A DNA stretch of 64,000 nucleotides from positions 16,732,456 through 16,796,455 of the forward strand of contig OX328110.1 in assembly GCA_946811185.2 (NCBI GenBank). Direction: 5' to 3'. The translations under genes were made by a program, and so were the position numbers. A model generated the notes under the pieces. That model worked only from the letters and a program-made list of their open reading frames with translations. It searched no databases and was not told the DNA's origin. Positions 11,832 to 21,718 of the stretch are shown here, piece after piece (positions within the stretch are counted from its first letter, which is position 1; every line of letters starts with the position of its first letter). Source of the DNA: Hippopus hippopus. Its lineage: Eukaryota; Mollusca; Bivalvia; Cardiida; Cardiidae.

Positions 11832-12730
11832 AAGTTTTTTATTAGGACTTGATTCACAAAGATTTGTTTATGAATTCCTTTGTAAAGGAGGAATCATTGT
11901 ATGAAGTCAATTGAACCTGCATTCACCAACCATTCCTAATTCTATTCTGGGTCTTCTTATAGATTTAAGAAAGTAAAACAACTTCTGATTGGCTAAACCA
12001 TTTGGTTTTGGTACTTTCAAATTTGAAAAAAAAAATGTTTAGAATGAGACTAACAATTTTCTTAAGAATGGCTGGTGAAAACGGGCCCAGATTATGTTTA
12101 AGGATGTACCCAATTCTTGGACAAGTGTTGTGTTGTCTAAAATACTCTAAATCTAGTTCATGTATTCTTCTGATGATGCATGCATTTTTACCTCATCGTA
12201 AGTAGTAGGTGCCTCATACATATGAGTTACCATCAGTAGCTGTGTGCATTGTGTCTAAGGAATGTACAGTAAAGTTGACAGAAAAATATAGTGATTGTAG
12301 TAGGGTTACTTTTCACATGCCATGTCTATTTGGTCAGTCTGCATTTACCCGTGTTCTGCTTGATCGATCATTTCCCTCCAATCAATCACATGACATTTTG
12401 AATTTTTCATTCCTGCTTCAGTCTTTCAGCTGTTCACTTTGAAAGCCATTATTGTCTTCTTGATTAGAAATTATTGTAGAAAAAGGAAGGAATTTGATCA
12501 CGAGCAGTCAAAGTGATAGAGAGAGCTTATATACTTACAGCAGTGTGGAGTGTGAACTCACCTAGTTCCCCAAATTGGGTGAAGCCATTCTGACTCTGAA
12601 GTATGTGATATGTAATTAAATGATAAATTTGGAAGAAACTTAGTTGTCACTTTTAGGGAACTCCAAAAAATAAGAACCCATCATTTACCTTTTAAAGGGG
12701 AAGAAATGACCCTGCAACATGATATATTGT

Positions 12731-13015
12731 AACCAATAGAGTGCTGAGTAAACCCAACAGAGACTTTCAGTCTAGAAATAAGACCCAAATAAGTGCAGTA
12801 TCAGGGTTGCAATTATCCAGAATGTCTCAGCAAAGTGGAAAGTGTAGATCAAAGATCAGACTGCAGGTTTTGTGTAGTCTGCTCTTGATCTATCCTGGCA
12901 GAAAGCTAAGCTCTTTATCAGACTACAAAATTTTAGACTTTTCCAAATTGAAAGCATTTGCAGACAACATTATGAATAAGCTGAAATGATGATATTGGTC
13001 TTTGAAATAGAAGAA
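12731..13015 (+). mobile_element. Family B MITE followed by truncated family A MITE
   Basis: Positions 12731-12905 carry 'gagtgctgagtaaaccc' and the GATCAGACTGCA hairpin. From 12908 a family A left end follows ('agctctttatcagactac') and stops near 13015. The order matches 8055-8410, the duplicated partner. Confidence 0.6.
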
Positions 13016-13373
13016 AAAATTGTGCACTAATCTTGATCTACACTGTCTACAACAGCTTCATGTGTCATCCATGGTAAGGAAACCGAGAATTCTTTGAATA
13101 TAATGGACTATGTAGATTTGTCACCTAGCTTATTACCAGTATTTTTTCAAAATTGAAAGCCTATATTTAGTTTATAACCCTTTTACCATTTGCCTAGCCT
13201 GGGTTCCAGTCCGTCCATGTTTTTTCCTTTTCTATCATTCAAACCTTACATAGTAAAAAATGATGGTAATAATACCGGAAGCGATAAACAGATAGCTGCC
13301 AAAGATTTATAACAGATCGTGATTAAGAGAGACTGATACGGAGTAATTAAGACTTTATTACCGCTTGGACCCA

Positions 13374-13455
13374 GGCTACCGTTTGCCACACAATCCCTAG
13401 TTTTAATGGTCTTGAGAAGACAAGCTTTAAAAATATTGTAAGAAAAGGAAACAAG
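13374..13455 (-). mobile_element. Family A MITE, 5' fragment cut by a pearl-type element
   Basis: 'accgtttgccacacaatccc' runs to 'attgtaagaaaaggaaac' and then directly into 'aagagggccatgatggccc'. Confidence 0.6.
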
Positions 13456-14281
13456 AGGGCCATGATGGCCCTGTATCGCTCCACTGGCTATTAAGTAAAA
13501 ACACTACAAGCCAAACATTACAATATTCAGCAAATTGATTTCAAACATGAGGACATGCAAACATTTTTCTATCTTATCCTACGAGAAAGTTGTGATCCAT
13601 GGGCAAAGCCAATTTTGATCGCAAAGCTATAATTATTTGAATCCTGGTGGAGGTCCACAATGTAAAGCTCCATACCAAATAATTCAGTTCTTGAATGTTA
13701 TAAACAAGAAGATTTTCAAATTTTTCTCAATGAAAAGCCCTGTAAAACATGAAACCCATGAGACAGGGCTAAATCTAATAGCCTTAGTCTTTATAATGGT
13801 TAGTAACATGATGACTTAAGATAGTTTTCATTACAAAAGCCCATGTAAAACTGGTGACCTTGTGTTCCGTGGTGTGGGGACAAACTTGGGTCAAGGACTA
13901 TAATTTGGGCCCTCCTTGTACAGGCCCACTAGATAAAGCTACATGCAAAATTTGGTAGACCCCATGGCTATTATTTGAAGGAACTTGGTAGAGGTCCACT
14001 AGATACAGCTACATGCCAAATTTGGTAGCCCTAGGCCTTACAGTTTCAGAGAAGAAGATTTTTGAAAATTTTCTATATTTTTCAGTTTTGTTGCCATGGC
14101 AACCAGAGTTTTTGAAGGAATAAAATTCTGTCATGGGATTCTGAAGAAGACCATGGCAGGATCATTTCTTTGAAGTTTCATCAAAATTGGATAAGTAGTT
14201 TCAGAGATGTTTGAAATAAAAGTTAATGCACGCACGGACAGATGGACGGACGGACCTTCAGTGCCAGTAAAAAACAAGTAT
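13455..14281 (+). mobile_element. Pearl-type tandem-core element (left part of composite)
   Basis: The left terminus is a small hairpin ('gggccatgatggccc') followed by 'tgtatcgctccactggc'. Core units of about 160 bp follow, with 'taaagctacatgc.aaattt', 'ggtagccctaggcc' and 'gaggtccactagata'. The 3' tail is rich in ACGG ('cggacagatggacggacgg'). The layout is that of pearl/CvA and Helentron-associated elements of bivalves. No coding capacity. Confidence 0.75.
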
Positions 14282-14312
14282 ATACATCAATCTCAGTTTG
14301 AAATATATCTTT

Positions 14313-14507
14313 TTAACCTATTACCAGACAATCCCTACTTTTGATGACCCTGAGAATGAAGGCTTCAGAAAAGCATTTTCTCCTTTTCTTACAATGTTTT
14401 CTACTGTTCACAAAACAAATTTCAAATTTTCAATCACTTTTATTTTGTCGTCTGCAAGTGCTTTCGATTTAGACAAGCCTAAAATATTATCGTTTGGTAA
14501 TGAGTTA
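14313..14507 (-). mobile_element. Family A MITE lacking one palindrome arm
   Basis: 'ttaacctattaccagacaat' to 'gtttggtaatgagtta'. Only one half of the central inverted repeat remains. Confidence 0.75.
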
Positions 14508-14699
14508 CATGTGTGCTAACAATTGTCATAATAAATCACTAAGATTTTTTTTCAAACTTATTTTATTAATACTTTTTCTAAGCTAGTCATCATCAAACAG
14601 TAGACATGGTGTATTAATATGAACACTTCATAGTTTGTAAACAGTCAGATATGTGGAGGATAATTTTTTGTTTTGGTGTATGATTGAAAATTCTTTTAT

Positions 14700-14835
14700 T
14701 GAGTTGAAACAAATGCTAAAAGCTCCCCTTGAGCACGTTGTGCTCAAATGAGCTAAAAAGTTAACGGATGGACGCACAACGGACAACGGGCCATAACATA
14801 AGCCTGCTGGCCTTCGGCCAGTGGAGCTAAAAAAC
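14700..14835 (+). mobile_element. Pearl-type 3' end relics
   Basis: Two 3' ends lie back to back: 'gagcacgttgtgctcaaatg' with 'agctaaaaag', then 'atggacgcacaacggac' and 'ggccttcggccagtggagc'. They correspond to the 3' termini of two sub-families (the first as at 50.75 kb, the second as at 32.88 kb). Confidence 0.6.
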
Positions 14836-14934
14836 TTGTCTAGCACCAATCATGTATCACTGCAGCTTGATAATCAAGGGAGGTAAATAGTAACGAACTT
14901 TATCTTTCATAAAAAGAGTTATTTCCCTTGATTA

Positions 14935-16247
14935 ATGTTTAAATTGAAGTGACAATATTTTGAAGCCCATGTTAAACTTGCGATCCCTGGAATGAAGGCA
15001 ATTTTGACCCCAGACCTACAATATGAAACTAGAATGTGTGGTTATAAACAAAAAGATTTTTTAATCTTGCCCAATAAAAAGTCATGTAAAACAAGTTTGC
15101 TGAATAAAAGGCCCTGTAAAATATGTGATCCATGACACAGGTTTATCAAGTTTTCACTATAAAAGCCAATGTAAAACTTGTGACTCCTGGTGTGGAGTCA
15201 AACTTGACCCCCAAAGTTAAAATTTGGGCCCTCTTGGTAGAGGCCCATTATATAAAGTTACATGCAAAATTTGGTAGCCCTAGGCCTAAATATGGCTATG
15301 TACAAGTAGATTATTAAAGTTTCCTTATATAAGACCATGTAGAACTTGTGACCCCCTGGGGTGGGGCTACATTTGACCCCCTGGGCTATAATTTGGGCAC
15401 CCTTGATAGAGACCCCCTAGATAAAGCTAAATGCAAAATTTGATAGCCCTAGCCCTTATAGCTAGATGCGAAAGATTTTCCTATATAAGCCCACCCATGT
15501 AAAACATGTTACCCCCCGGAGCGAAGTCAAATTTGACCCTCGGCTATAATTTGGACACCCTTGGTACAGGTCCACTAGATAAAGCTACATGCCAAATTTG
15601 GTCGCCCTAGGCCCCATGGCTAGGTCAAAGAAGAATTTTAAAGTTCTCCCTATATAAGCCCATGTAAAACTTGTTATATAAGCCCATGTAAAACTTGTTA
15701 CCCCCAGGCAGGGCCTAATTTGACCCAAGGGCTATAATTTGAACAATCTTGGCAGAGGTCCACTAGATAGAGCTACATGCCAAATTTGGTAGCTCTAGGC
15801 CCTATGGCTAGGTAGAAGAGGAATTTTAAAGTTCTCCCTAAATAAGCCCATGTATAACTTGTAACCCCCGGGGCGGGGCCAATTTTGACCCCAGGACTAT
15901 AAATTGAAGAAACTTGGTAGAGGTCCACTAGATAAAGCTACATGCCAAATTTGGTAGCCCTTGGCCTTACGGTTTCAGACAAGAAGATTTTCAAAGATTT
16001 TCAAAATTTTTCAGTTTTGTTGCTATGGCAACCAGAGTTTTTGAAGGAATTAAATTCTTTCAAGAAATTCTGAAGAGGACCATGGCAGGATCATTTCTGT
16101 GAAGTTTCATCAAAATTGGATGGGTAGTTTCAGAGAAGAAGACATTTTAAAAAAAAGTTAACGCACGGACGGACGGACGGACGCACGGACGCACGACGGA
16201 CAACAGGCCATGACATAAGCCCGCTGGCCTTTGGCCAGTGGAGCTAA
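14935..16247 (+). mobile_element. Pearl-type tandem-core element (right part of composite)
   Basis: Six to seven core units of about 150-170 bp ('aagcccatgtaaaacttgt', 'taatttgg.cacccttgg', 'agctacatgccaaatttggt'). They are followed by a non-repeated segment ('gttgctatggcaaccagag'), an (ACGG)n-type tail at 16163-16200 and the 3' hairpin 'ctggcctttggccag' with 'tggagctaaaaa'. The last 860 bp nearly match 32020-32889. Confidence 0.75.
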
Positions 16248-16380
16248 AAATGCAGGTAACCAGCATTTTCACTTTTTTCAACAATATTTCTAACCTATGA
16301 AGACAAATTTCATGTTTTGAGTAATATTTAATACGTCTTCTGCAGTTGCTTTCAATTTGGACAAGTGTCAAATTTTGCTA
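16248..16380 (-). mobile_element. Family A MITE, 3' half
   Basis: It starts in mid-palindrome ('atgcaggtaaccagcatttt') directly after the pearl-type end and ends 'gacaagtgtcaaattttg'. Its left half may be the fragment at 13374-13455, which would make the whole 13455-16247 block an insertion into one MITE. Confidence 0.6.
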
Positions 16381-16451
16381 TACAGTAAAAAGTCTTCCAA
16401 GGCTCAGTTCGTTGAACATCAGGATATCTAATCTTGTTTTCTCACATTTAG

Positions 16452-16643
16452 CCACAGAATGCAGATGGCAGCCTTGAAAGGAAGTCAAAAGCACCACCAC
16501 CTGCACCCAAACGTGTAAGTTTGGATGAGGCCAAGTTGGAAGACGAATGGGATAGCTTACCACTATGGAAACGGGAGATTTTAATGAAAAGAGGAGGTGC
16601 ACCAAGCAACTGGGGCGATGAACGGGAGGAATTAGATGAGTGA
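16452..16643 (+). CDS. Terminal coding exon of an unrecognised gene (proline-rich, acidic C-terminus)
   Basis: The acceptor is 'ctcacatttag' at 16450-16451; a second AG at 16456-16457 would drop two codons without changing the frame. The exon gives 63 residues and the stop TGA at 16641-16643. It opens with PQNADGSLERKSK, then a proline-rich stretch (PPPAPKR), then an acidic helix-like part (LDEAKLEDEWD), the motif SLPLWKREILMKRGG and a tail ending GDEREELDE. The LPxWKRxIxxKRG pattern recalls short basic-aromatic C-terminal motifs of actin-associated scaffold proteins such as the phostensin/taperin and espin groups; this is resemblance only. Start and upstream exons lie before the window. No clear AATAAA follows within 150 bases. 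Confidence 0.7.
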   Translation, partial: PQNADGSLERKSKAPPPAPKRVSLDEAKLEDEWDSLPLWKREILMKRGGAPSNWGDEREELDE

Positions 16644-16785
16644 CAAAAGGCTAGGGATGTTTTATTTTATGATAAATGTGTATAAAATGATGTTCTGGAA
16701 TAATTTTTTTTTCTGTGAAAGACATTTGCCCATTGCAAGCTACCACATGCACACGCACACATAATTAAAAAACAATCAAATAATT

Positions 16786-17010
16786 ACTAAACAATGCAGT
16801 GTTTTAACAAGCCTTAAGAAAAAGGCCTTTGAAAATATTCTGGATTAAAGAGCGAAACTTAATGCTAGTTACCAGCATTTTCTACTTTTCCTGCAATGTT
16901 TTCTACATTTTCTGGTATGTATCCCATCATTTAAGCTATATTTTAAATGTCTGCTGCCAGTGCTTTCAATTTGGACTATTCTAAAATTTTTTTGTTTGGG
17001 AAGGATTTAA
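16786..17010 (-). mobile_element. Family A MITE, degenerate
   Basis: 'aaacaatgcagtgttttaac' to 'tttgtttgggaaggatttaa', with an imperfect central hairpin. It lies just 3' of the terminal exon. Confidence 0.7.
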
Positions 17011-17115
17011 CCCATTATGTGCTGGAACCAACTTAAGTTGTTTTTGAGGATGGTACAGATCAAGAACAGACATCACAGAATGTGCAATCTGATCTTTGAT
17101 CTACACTGGCCGTTC
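17007..17115. mobile_element. Family B MITE
   Basis: It begins at the TTAA closing the previous MITE ('ttaacccattatgtgctgg') and contains the inverted pair around 'gaacagacatcacagaatg'. Confidence 0.6.
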
Positions 17116-17215
17116 CTTTATCACATATTTTGTTAAAAACAAACTTGAAATTACAATATTTCAGAGATTTTTCCTGATTGAAATGGTCCACTTCAGTAAT
17201 TCAGTGCTCATGGCA

Positions 17216-17445
17216 TTAATTGTTTACCTCATGACAAAGATGTAAACTAGTCCATATTGAAAACATTTGCAGACGGCAAAATAAATGTGGCTCACATGAT
17301 GGAATTTGTCTTTGATAGGTTAGAAAACATTGTGCGGAAAGGAGAAAATGCTGGTTACCAGCATTTTATCCTTTTCCCACAATGTTTTTAAAAGGCTTCT
17401 TCTTCAGGGTCGTTTAAACTTGGGATTGTGTCGGAAAGGCTTTAA
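17216..17445 (+). mobile_element. Family A MITE
   Basis: TTAA ends ('ttaattgtttacctcatgac', 'gtcggaaaggctttaa') and a well preserved palindrome at 17330-17385. Confidence 0.8.
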
Positions 17446-17518
17446 AGCAAGATTTCCTAATACAAATTTGCTACAGATGACATCCTTTTATAGTAAGGCT
17501 AATTAACATGAATTAAGG

Positions 17519-17750
17519 TTCAACTCTTTACCAAACGACAAATTCTAGACCCTTCCAAAATGGAAGCATCTGCAGACGACAAATTTGTAAATGATACTTA
17601 TGAACCAAAGTTCTCTGACAGGGTAGAAAATGTGTTGGGAAAAGGAGAAAATACTGGTTACCAGCATTTAATCCTTTTTTCTCCACCATGTTTTCAAAAG
17701 CCTTCTCCATCAGGGTTGTTAAAATTTGGGATTGTTTGGTAAAGAGTTCA
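17519..17750 (+). mobile_element. Family A MITE
   Basis: 'caactctttaccaaacgac' to 'gtttggtaaagagttc', with a near-complete palindrome. The overlapping open frames on both strands (for example the 122-codon frame at 17528-17896) are by-products of this element. Confidence 0.8.
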
Positions 17751-17970
17751 GATGCATATATACATAGATTAGGAAAAACAATTTTGTCACAAGCAATTTC
17801 TCCTTTTGCTAAAGTGTTCAGAAAGTGGTCTGATGCAGGACAGAAAAAAGGTCTGTGGGAGGTAAAGTGATTATGAAAATTGAAGGCATTTTCCAAGAAA
17901 AGAGTTACTGGTATACTCTTTTATTTCAGACAACGCAGCAAAATAAATGGACCTAAGTCATTTAACAGAC

Positions 17971-18199
17971 TTAACTCATTACCAAACGACAATATTTTAG
18001 GCTTGTCCAAATTGAAAGCATTTGCAGACGACAAAATAGAAGTGACTGAAAATTTGAAATTTGTTTTGTAAAGGGTAGAAAACATTGTGGGAAAAGGAGA
18101 AAATGCTGGTTACCAGCATTTTCTCCTTTTCCCACAATGTTTTCTAAAGGCTTCTTTCTCAGGGTCGTCAAAAGTAGGGATTGTGTGGTAATGGGTTAA
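17971..18199 (+). mobile_element. Family A MITE, well preserved
   Basis: TTAA at both ends ('ttaactcattaccaaacgac', 'gtgtggtaatgggttaa'). The central inverted repeat at 18081-18140 is essentially perfect around GGTTACC. A good reference copy. Confidence 0.9.
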
Positions 18200-18205
18200 G
18201 TCCAT

Positions 18206-18422
18206 TATTTAGCTGAACCGAGTCTGAAACATTGTCAACTCAGGATATGAGAATATTTCTAAATTCTATTAATGTAAGAGAAATGCACCGTAAGTAATGA
18301 ACATTTAAAAACTAAAGTCCATTCTTTTCCTGAGTTCAGTTTTAAACATTGTATCAACTCAGGATATGAGAATGTTACTAAAGTCATTAATGCTAGAGAA
18401 ACATATCACAAGTAATGAAAAC
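18206..18422 (+). repeat. Tandem pair of about 116 bp
   Basis: 'aactcaggatatgagaat' occurs at about 18238 and 18356, each followed by 'aatg.a.agagaaa' and 'aagtaatgaa'. A diverged third copy lies at about 61970-62065 ('gagtctgaaacgttggg'). Confidence 0.65.
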
Positions 18423-18754
18423 ACGTCGGAAAAATGAGTCCGGCTAGCAGATTTGAGCAAAATAAGAGACTTAAGATTTTTCTTGAAATTGGGTGAATTT
18501 TCGGTAAAGTATCAAACTTTGTTCATATTGATCATTAATACGTTCCAAACATGTTTTTTTTTTTCTTATAATTCAAATCTGTTTCGGAAAGCGATAAATT
18601 ACTAAGAGGAAAGGTGAATTTAGTATTTCTACCACAGTGATTTTGTGTATTGTTCTATTATGTCATAAAAAACAGTTTCTTATTTCCTGTCATTTTCATT
18701 CCTTGATATACATTCATGTGAAACTATTCCATGGTTTATCGCTTGGCTTAAGCC

Positions 18755-18980
18755 TAAAACCTTTTCCCAAACAATCCCATGTTTTAGCAACCCTGAGAAA
18801 GAGGGATTTTGAAAATATTGTGGGAAAAGGAGAAATGCTGGCAACCAGCATTTTCTCCCTTTCCCACCTATTTTCTTCCCTTCCAATGGCAAATTTCATC
18901 AACTGAACTAAAATCAATTTGTCATCTGTAAAAGCTTTAGATTTGGACAATTCTAAAATTTTGTTGTTTGATAAAGAGTT
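18755..18980 (-). mobile_element. Family A MITE
   Basis: 'aaaccttttcccaaacaat' to 'ttgtttgataaagagtta'. The palindrome at 18819-18868 is slightly worn. Confidence 0.8.
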
Positions 18981-18984
18981 ATCT

Positions 18985-19475
18985 AGTGGTATACCTTTAA
19001 AATTTTAGCTGCTTATCAAATGACATCACTGTGTAAATGTAAATTGCTATTTTTTCAAGTCATATCTAACAGCCATTCAATTAATCCATAATTGCAGGTG
19101 AAAATTTTGTGAAAATGTGAAAAAAGCTTGTCACAAGCAAATCTACTGTTACCACAGTGTGTTGAAAAGAGATCTTTAACAAGACAAAAAAAAAAAACTG
19201 ACTGCATGTGGAAATGTTTTAATTTTCATTGTCATTCTTGTATGGATTTTATCAACACCGATTAATAGAAAACCTTATTTTGGCTATTTCAACATCTGAA
19301 GGATATATATGAATCAGTGAATGAGGGGATAAAATTTATCTATTTATACCTATTGATCAAGTAGTTTTCCAAGTAGTCAATTTTATTATCAGTTTTTCAT
19401 TTAACATACTAATTGATTGATTAAAGCTAGGTGGATGTCAAAATAGTAGCTGACATAGCACATATTATTTGTCAT
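18985..19475. other. Unassigned AT-rich DNA
   Basis: No splice-bounded frame, tRNA, known element end or tandem array was recognised here. Confidence 0.4.
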
Positions 19476-19556
19476 GAATGAATGAATGAATTGATGTATG
19501 GATGAATGGATGGATAGATGGGTGGATGGATGGATGAATGAATGAATGAAGGAACA
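19476..19556. repeat. GAAT/GGAT tetranucleotide microsatellite
   Basis: A compound run: 'gaatgaatgaatgaa', then 'ggatggatagatgggtgga', then 'gaatgaatgaatgaa'. Confidence 0.9.
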
Positions 19557-19769
19557 AATGAATTGCACATTTTTTTTTATGTTAAGCAGTAACTGTTGTT
19601 TGTACTTTAGTGACGACCTTGAATAGTGGTATGTGAACTACACGTACTGAATAATTTTGTCATGGTATGCATAGCACTCTGAGGGCTTTGCAGATATTGT
19701 TGATCAGATGACACACTCTTCACCGTTGTTTTTTATCTACATTCTCCAATATTCGTTTGTACCTGTTCC

Positions 19770-19867
19770 AGGCTAAGTTCTCTCATTTTTAACACATTTG
19801 AATTGTTGTATGTAATTTCCTTCGCTATAGACGAGTCTAAAATTTTGCAATGTGGTAAAGGATTAAT
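19770..19867 (-). mobile_element. Family A MITE, 3' fragment
   Basis: 'aattgttgtatgtaatttcc' and 'gacgagtctaaaattttgca' lead to 'gtggtaaaggattaa'. Confidence 0.5.
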
Positions 19868-20410
19868 ATGGCTGTTTACGACAACTTTATGTTCAATCCT
19901 TGTTGACAGCCACTTGTGTTCAGCAACATCCTCTATCACCATATACAACAGTTATGTAAGTTCAGGAATTTTGGTTATAAGAAAAACTTAATGTCTGTAA
20001 TAAACAACCACTTGCCCTTAGAGGTTATTTTTGTTTCCTCCCTTGGGTTTCTGTTTGAGACAAATTTGGCTGTATGTGGTAATAATGCTAAATGTCTGTG
20101 TTTGTCACCTTTGAACCATAGCTATGTCATTTATTCTAAAATAAAATTTGCAACAATCTGCTCAACTGTAACATCCTTCTTATATTCTCCTTTTCTGAAA
20201 AAAAAAATTCCAAGGGCCATATTCACCAACAATCAATTTAAAAAAAATCAAATTTGGAAATACAACGACTTGCCATTTGATTGGCTGAGACTGAGCAACC
20301 TAGCTAGTCTAGGACCTTAAAACAGAATTTGAATTCAGGTTGGTTTGTGAACACAGTATATGCAGTTCATAGTACTAAGAGTAACTGATTGAATTATCAG
20401 GAAAAAATTC

Positions 20411-20960
20411 CAAGAGGGCCATGAATGCCCTGAATTGCTCACATGTGGCTCTTGGTACATTGCATCAAAATCTGTTTGTGTGTGTTTGAGATGACACTTA
20501 TCGCACATTCTGACCAAGTTTCACAAACTTAGCCAAAGCTGCGGCCACAAGAGAGCTCACAGGTTTTCCGAATATTTGAGGCAGTAGCCTACACTTTGAA
20601 CCCCCCCCCCCCTGCCCCCAAATAATCATCGTCTAAAACTCGTCCGAGTGTGATCAAGGTTAATAATCATTAGACTGAAAATATGGACCATAGAGTGCAC
20701 ACTAAATAGTTTATAAAATTTGTCAAAGTGACCTGAATTTTGCCTCAGGTGACCTGTTTTCAAAACCACCCAAACCATACGAACATTGTATAAGCAAGTG
20801 TCTTGAATAGTGGACTAAAACCTGTAAAATACACACAAATTTTATCTGAAATTTTACCCGACTGAATCATTTTTCAAAGTTGTCCGAAGTATCTAGACAA
20901 TATTCTGATACGTTTCATAACCATTGAACTGAGAATGCGGCCTGTACTGTGCACACTACA
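20411..20960 (+). mobile_element. Old pearl-type element related to the copy at 48.7 kb
   Basis: The left terminus 'aagagggccatgaatgccc' with 'tgaattgctcacatg' is followed by diverged core units ('cattctgaccaagtttcac', 'attagactgaaaatatgg', 'aagtgacctgaattttg'). A C-run at about 20600 interrupts it. The 3' terminus was not found. Confidence 0.6.
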
Positions 20961-21473
20961 TTCTAGATGCTAACATATGGGATTCCGTATATATATATCT
21001 TAACAGGTAGATCTACTTTTTCATGTATCGGTGCAAAATTCATTATGATTCCCTTAAGGTAACTGACAAACAACTTGTACTTGGATTGGCAAGTTTGTGC
21101 TGTAGAAATTCAAATTTACTCAGAAAATCACATGACAACATTGCAATCGGTACATATTAGCAGTTACTTCTAAATTTATCCCTGCAAAGTTCATCATTAT
21201 TCCTAATGTGCATTTAGAAATACACTTACTCACAATGGCAAGTCGTCTAATCCAAACTAGGATAGATTATGCGTCTGACACATGTATGTGAATTGGTACA
21301 CGCGTACCCAACATCTAAATATAGCAATTTAGTCATACTTTGGCAGTATGTATCCACCCTCTCTAGTTCGGCAAATACTCGTATTACGCGTTGTATATTA
21401 TCTGGTTCAAAATAAAGGTATTTTTAAGTTGCTGGGTACGGTGTGTAAGTTGCTGAGTACAGTGTATACTTGT

Positions 21474-21708
21474 TTTAAACCTCAGCCACACGGCAAATAT
21501 TTTAGACTTGTCCAAATTAACAGCATTTGCCGATAACTAAAATAAATGTGACTCTAAGATTGATTTTTTTTCCTTTTGAAAGGGTAGAAAATATTGTGGA
21601 AAAAGGAGAAAATGCTGGTGACCAGCATTTTCTCCTTTTCCCACAATGTTTTCCAAAGGCCTGTTACGCAGGGTCGTTAAATCTCGGGATTCTGGGGTAA
21701 AGGGTTAT
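21474..21708 (+). mobile_element. Family A MITE directly upstream of the methyltransferase start
   Basis: 'ttaaacctcagccacacgg' to 'ggggtaaagggtta'; the palindrome at 21597-21648 is almost perfect around a GGTGACC centre. Its right end lies about ten bases before the ATG at 21719. Either the 5' UTR or promoter derives from this MITE, or an untranslated first exon lies further upstream. Confidence 0.85.
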
Positions 21709-21718
21709 ATCTCTAAAA

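Larger units (their letters stand above)
9207..13015. repeat. Segmental duplication, copy 2
   Basis: Second copy of 5029-8360, offset about 4.2 kb at its start and about 4.65 kb at its end. The offset grows mainly through extra sequence at 11200-11600, which includes an ATAC microsatellite and a stretch absent from copy 1. Patches are close to identical while others have drifted considerably, so the event is not very recent. Confidence 0.8.

Noticed and set aside
17528..17896. 122-codon minus-strand open frame
   Set aside because: It lies across a family A MITE; the frame comes from the palindrome and its flanks, and the same peptide pieces (ENIVGKGENAGNQHFLLFPQ-like) recur in many copies on both strands.
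19916..20320. 134-codon plus-strand open frame
   Set aside because: Composition is that of AT-rich non-coding DNA (many K, N, F, I, L), there is no splice support, and its end overlaps a 'ttcaccaa..gattggctga' repeat also seen near 7420 and 11910.
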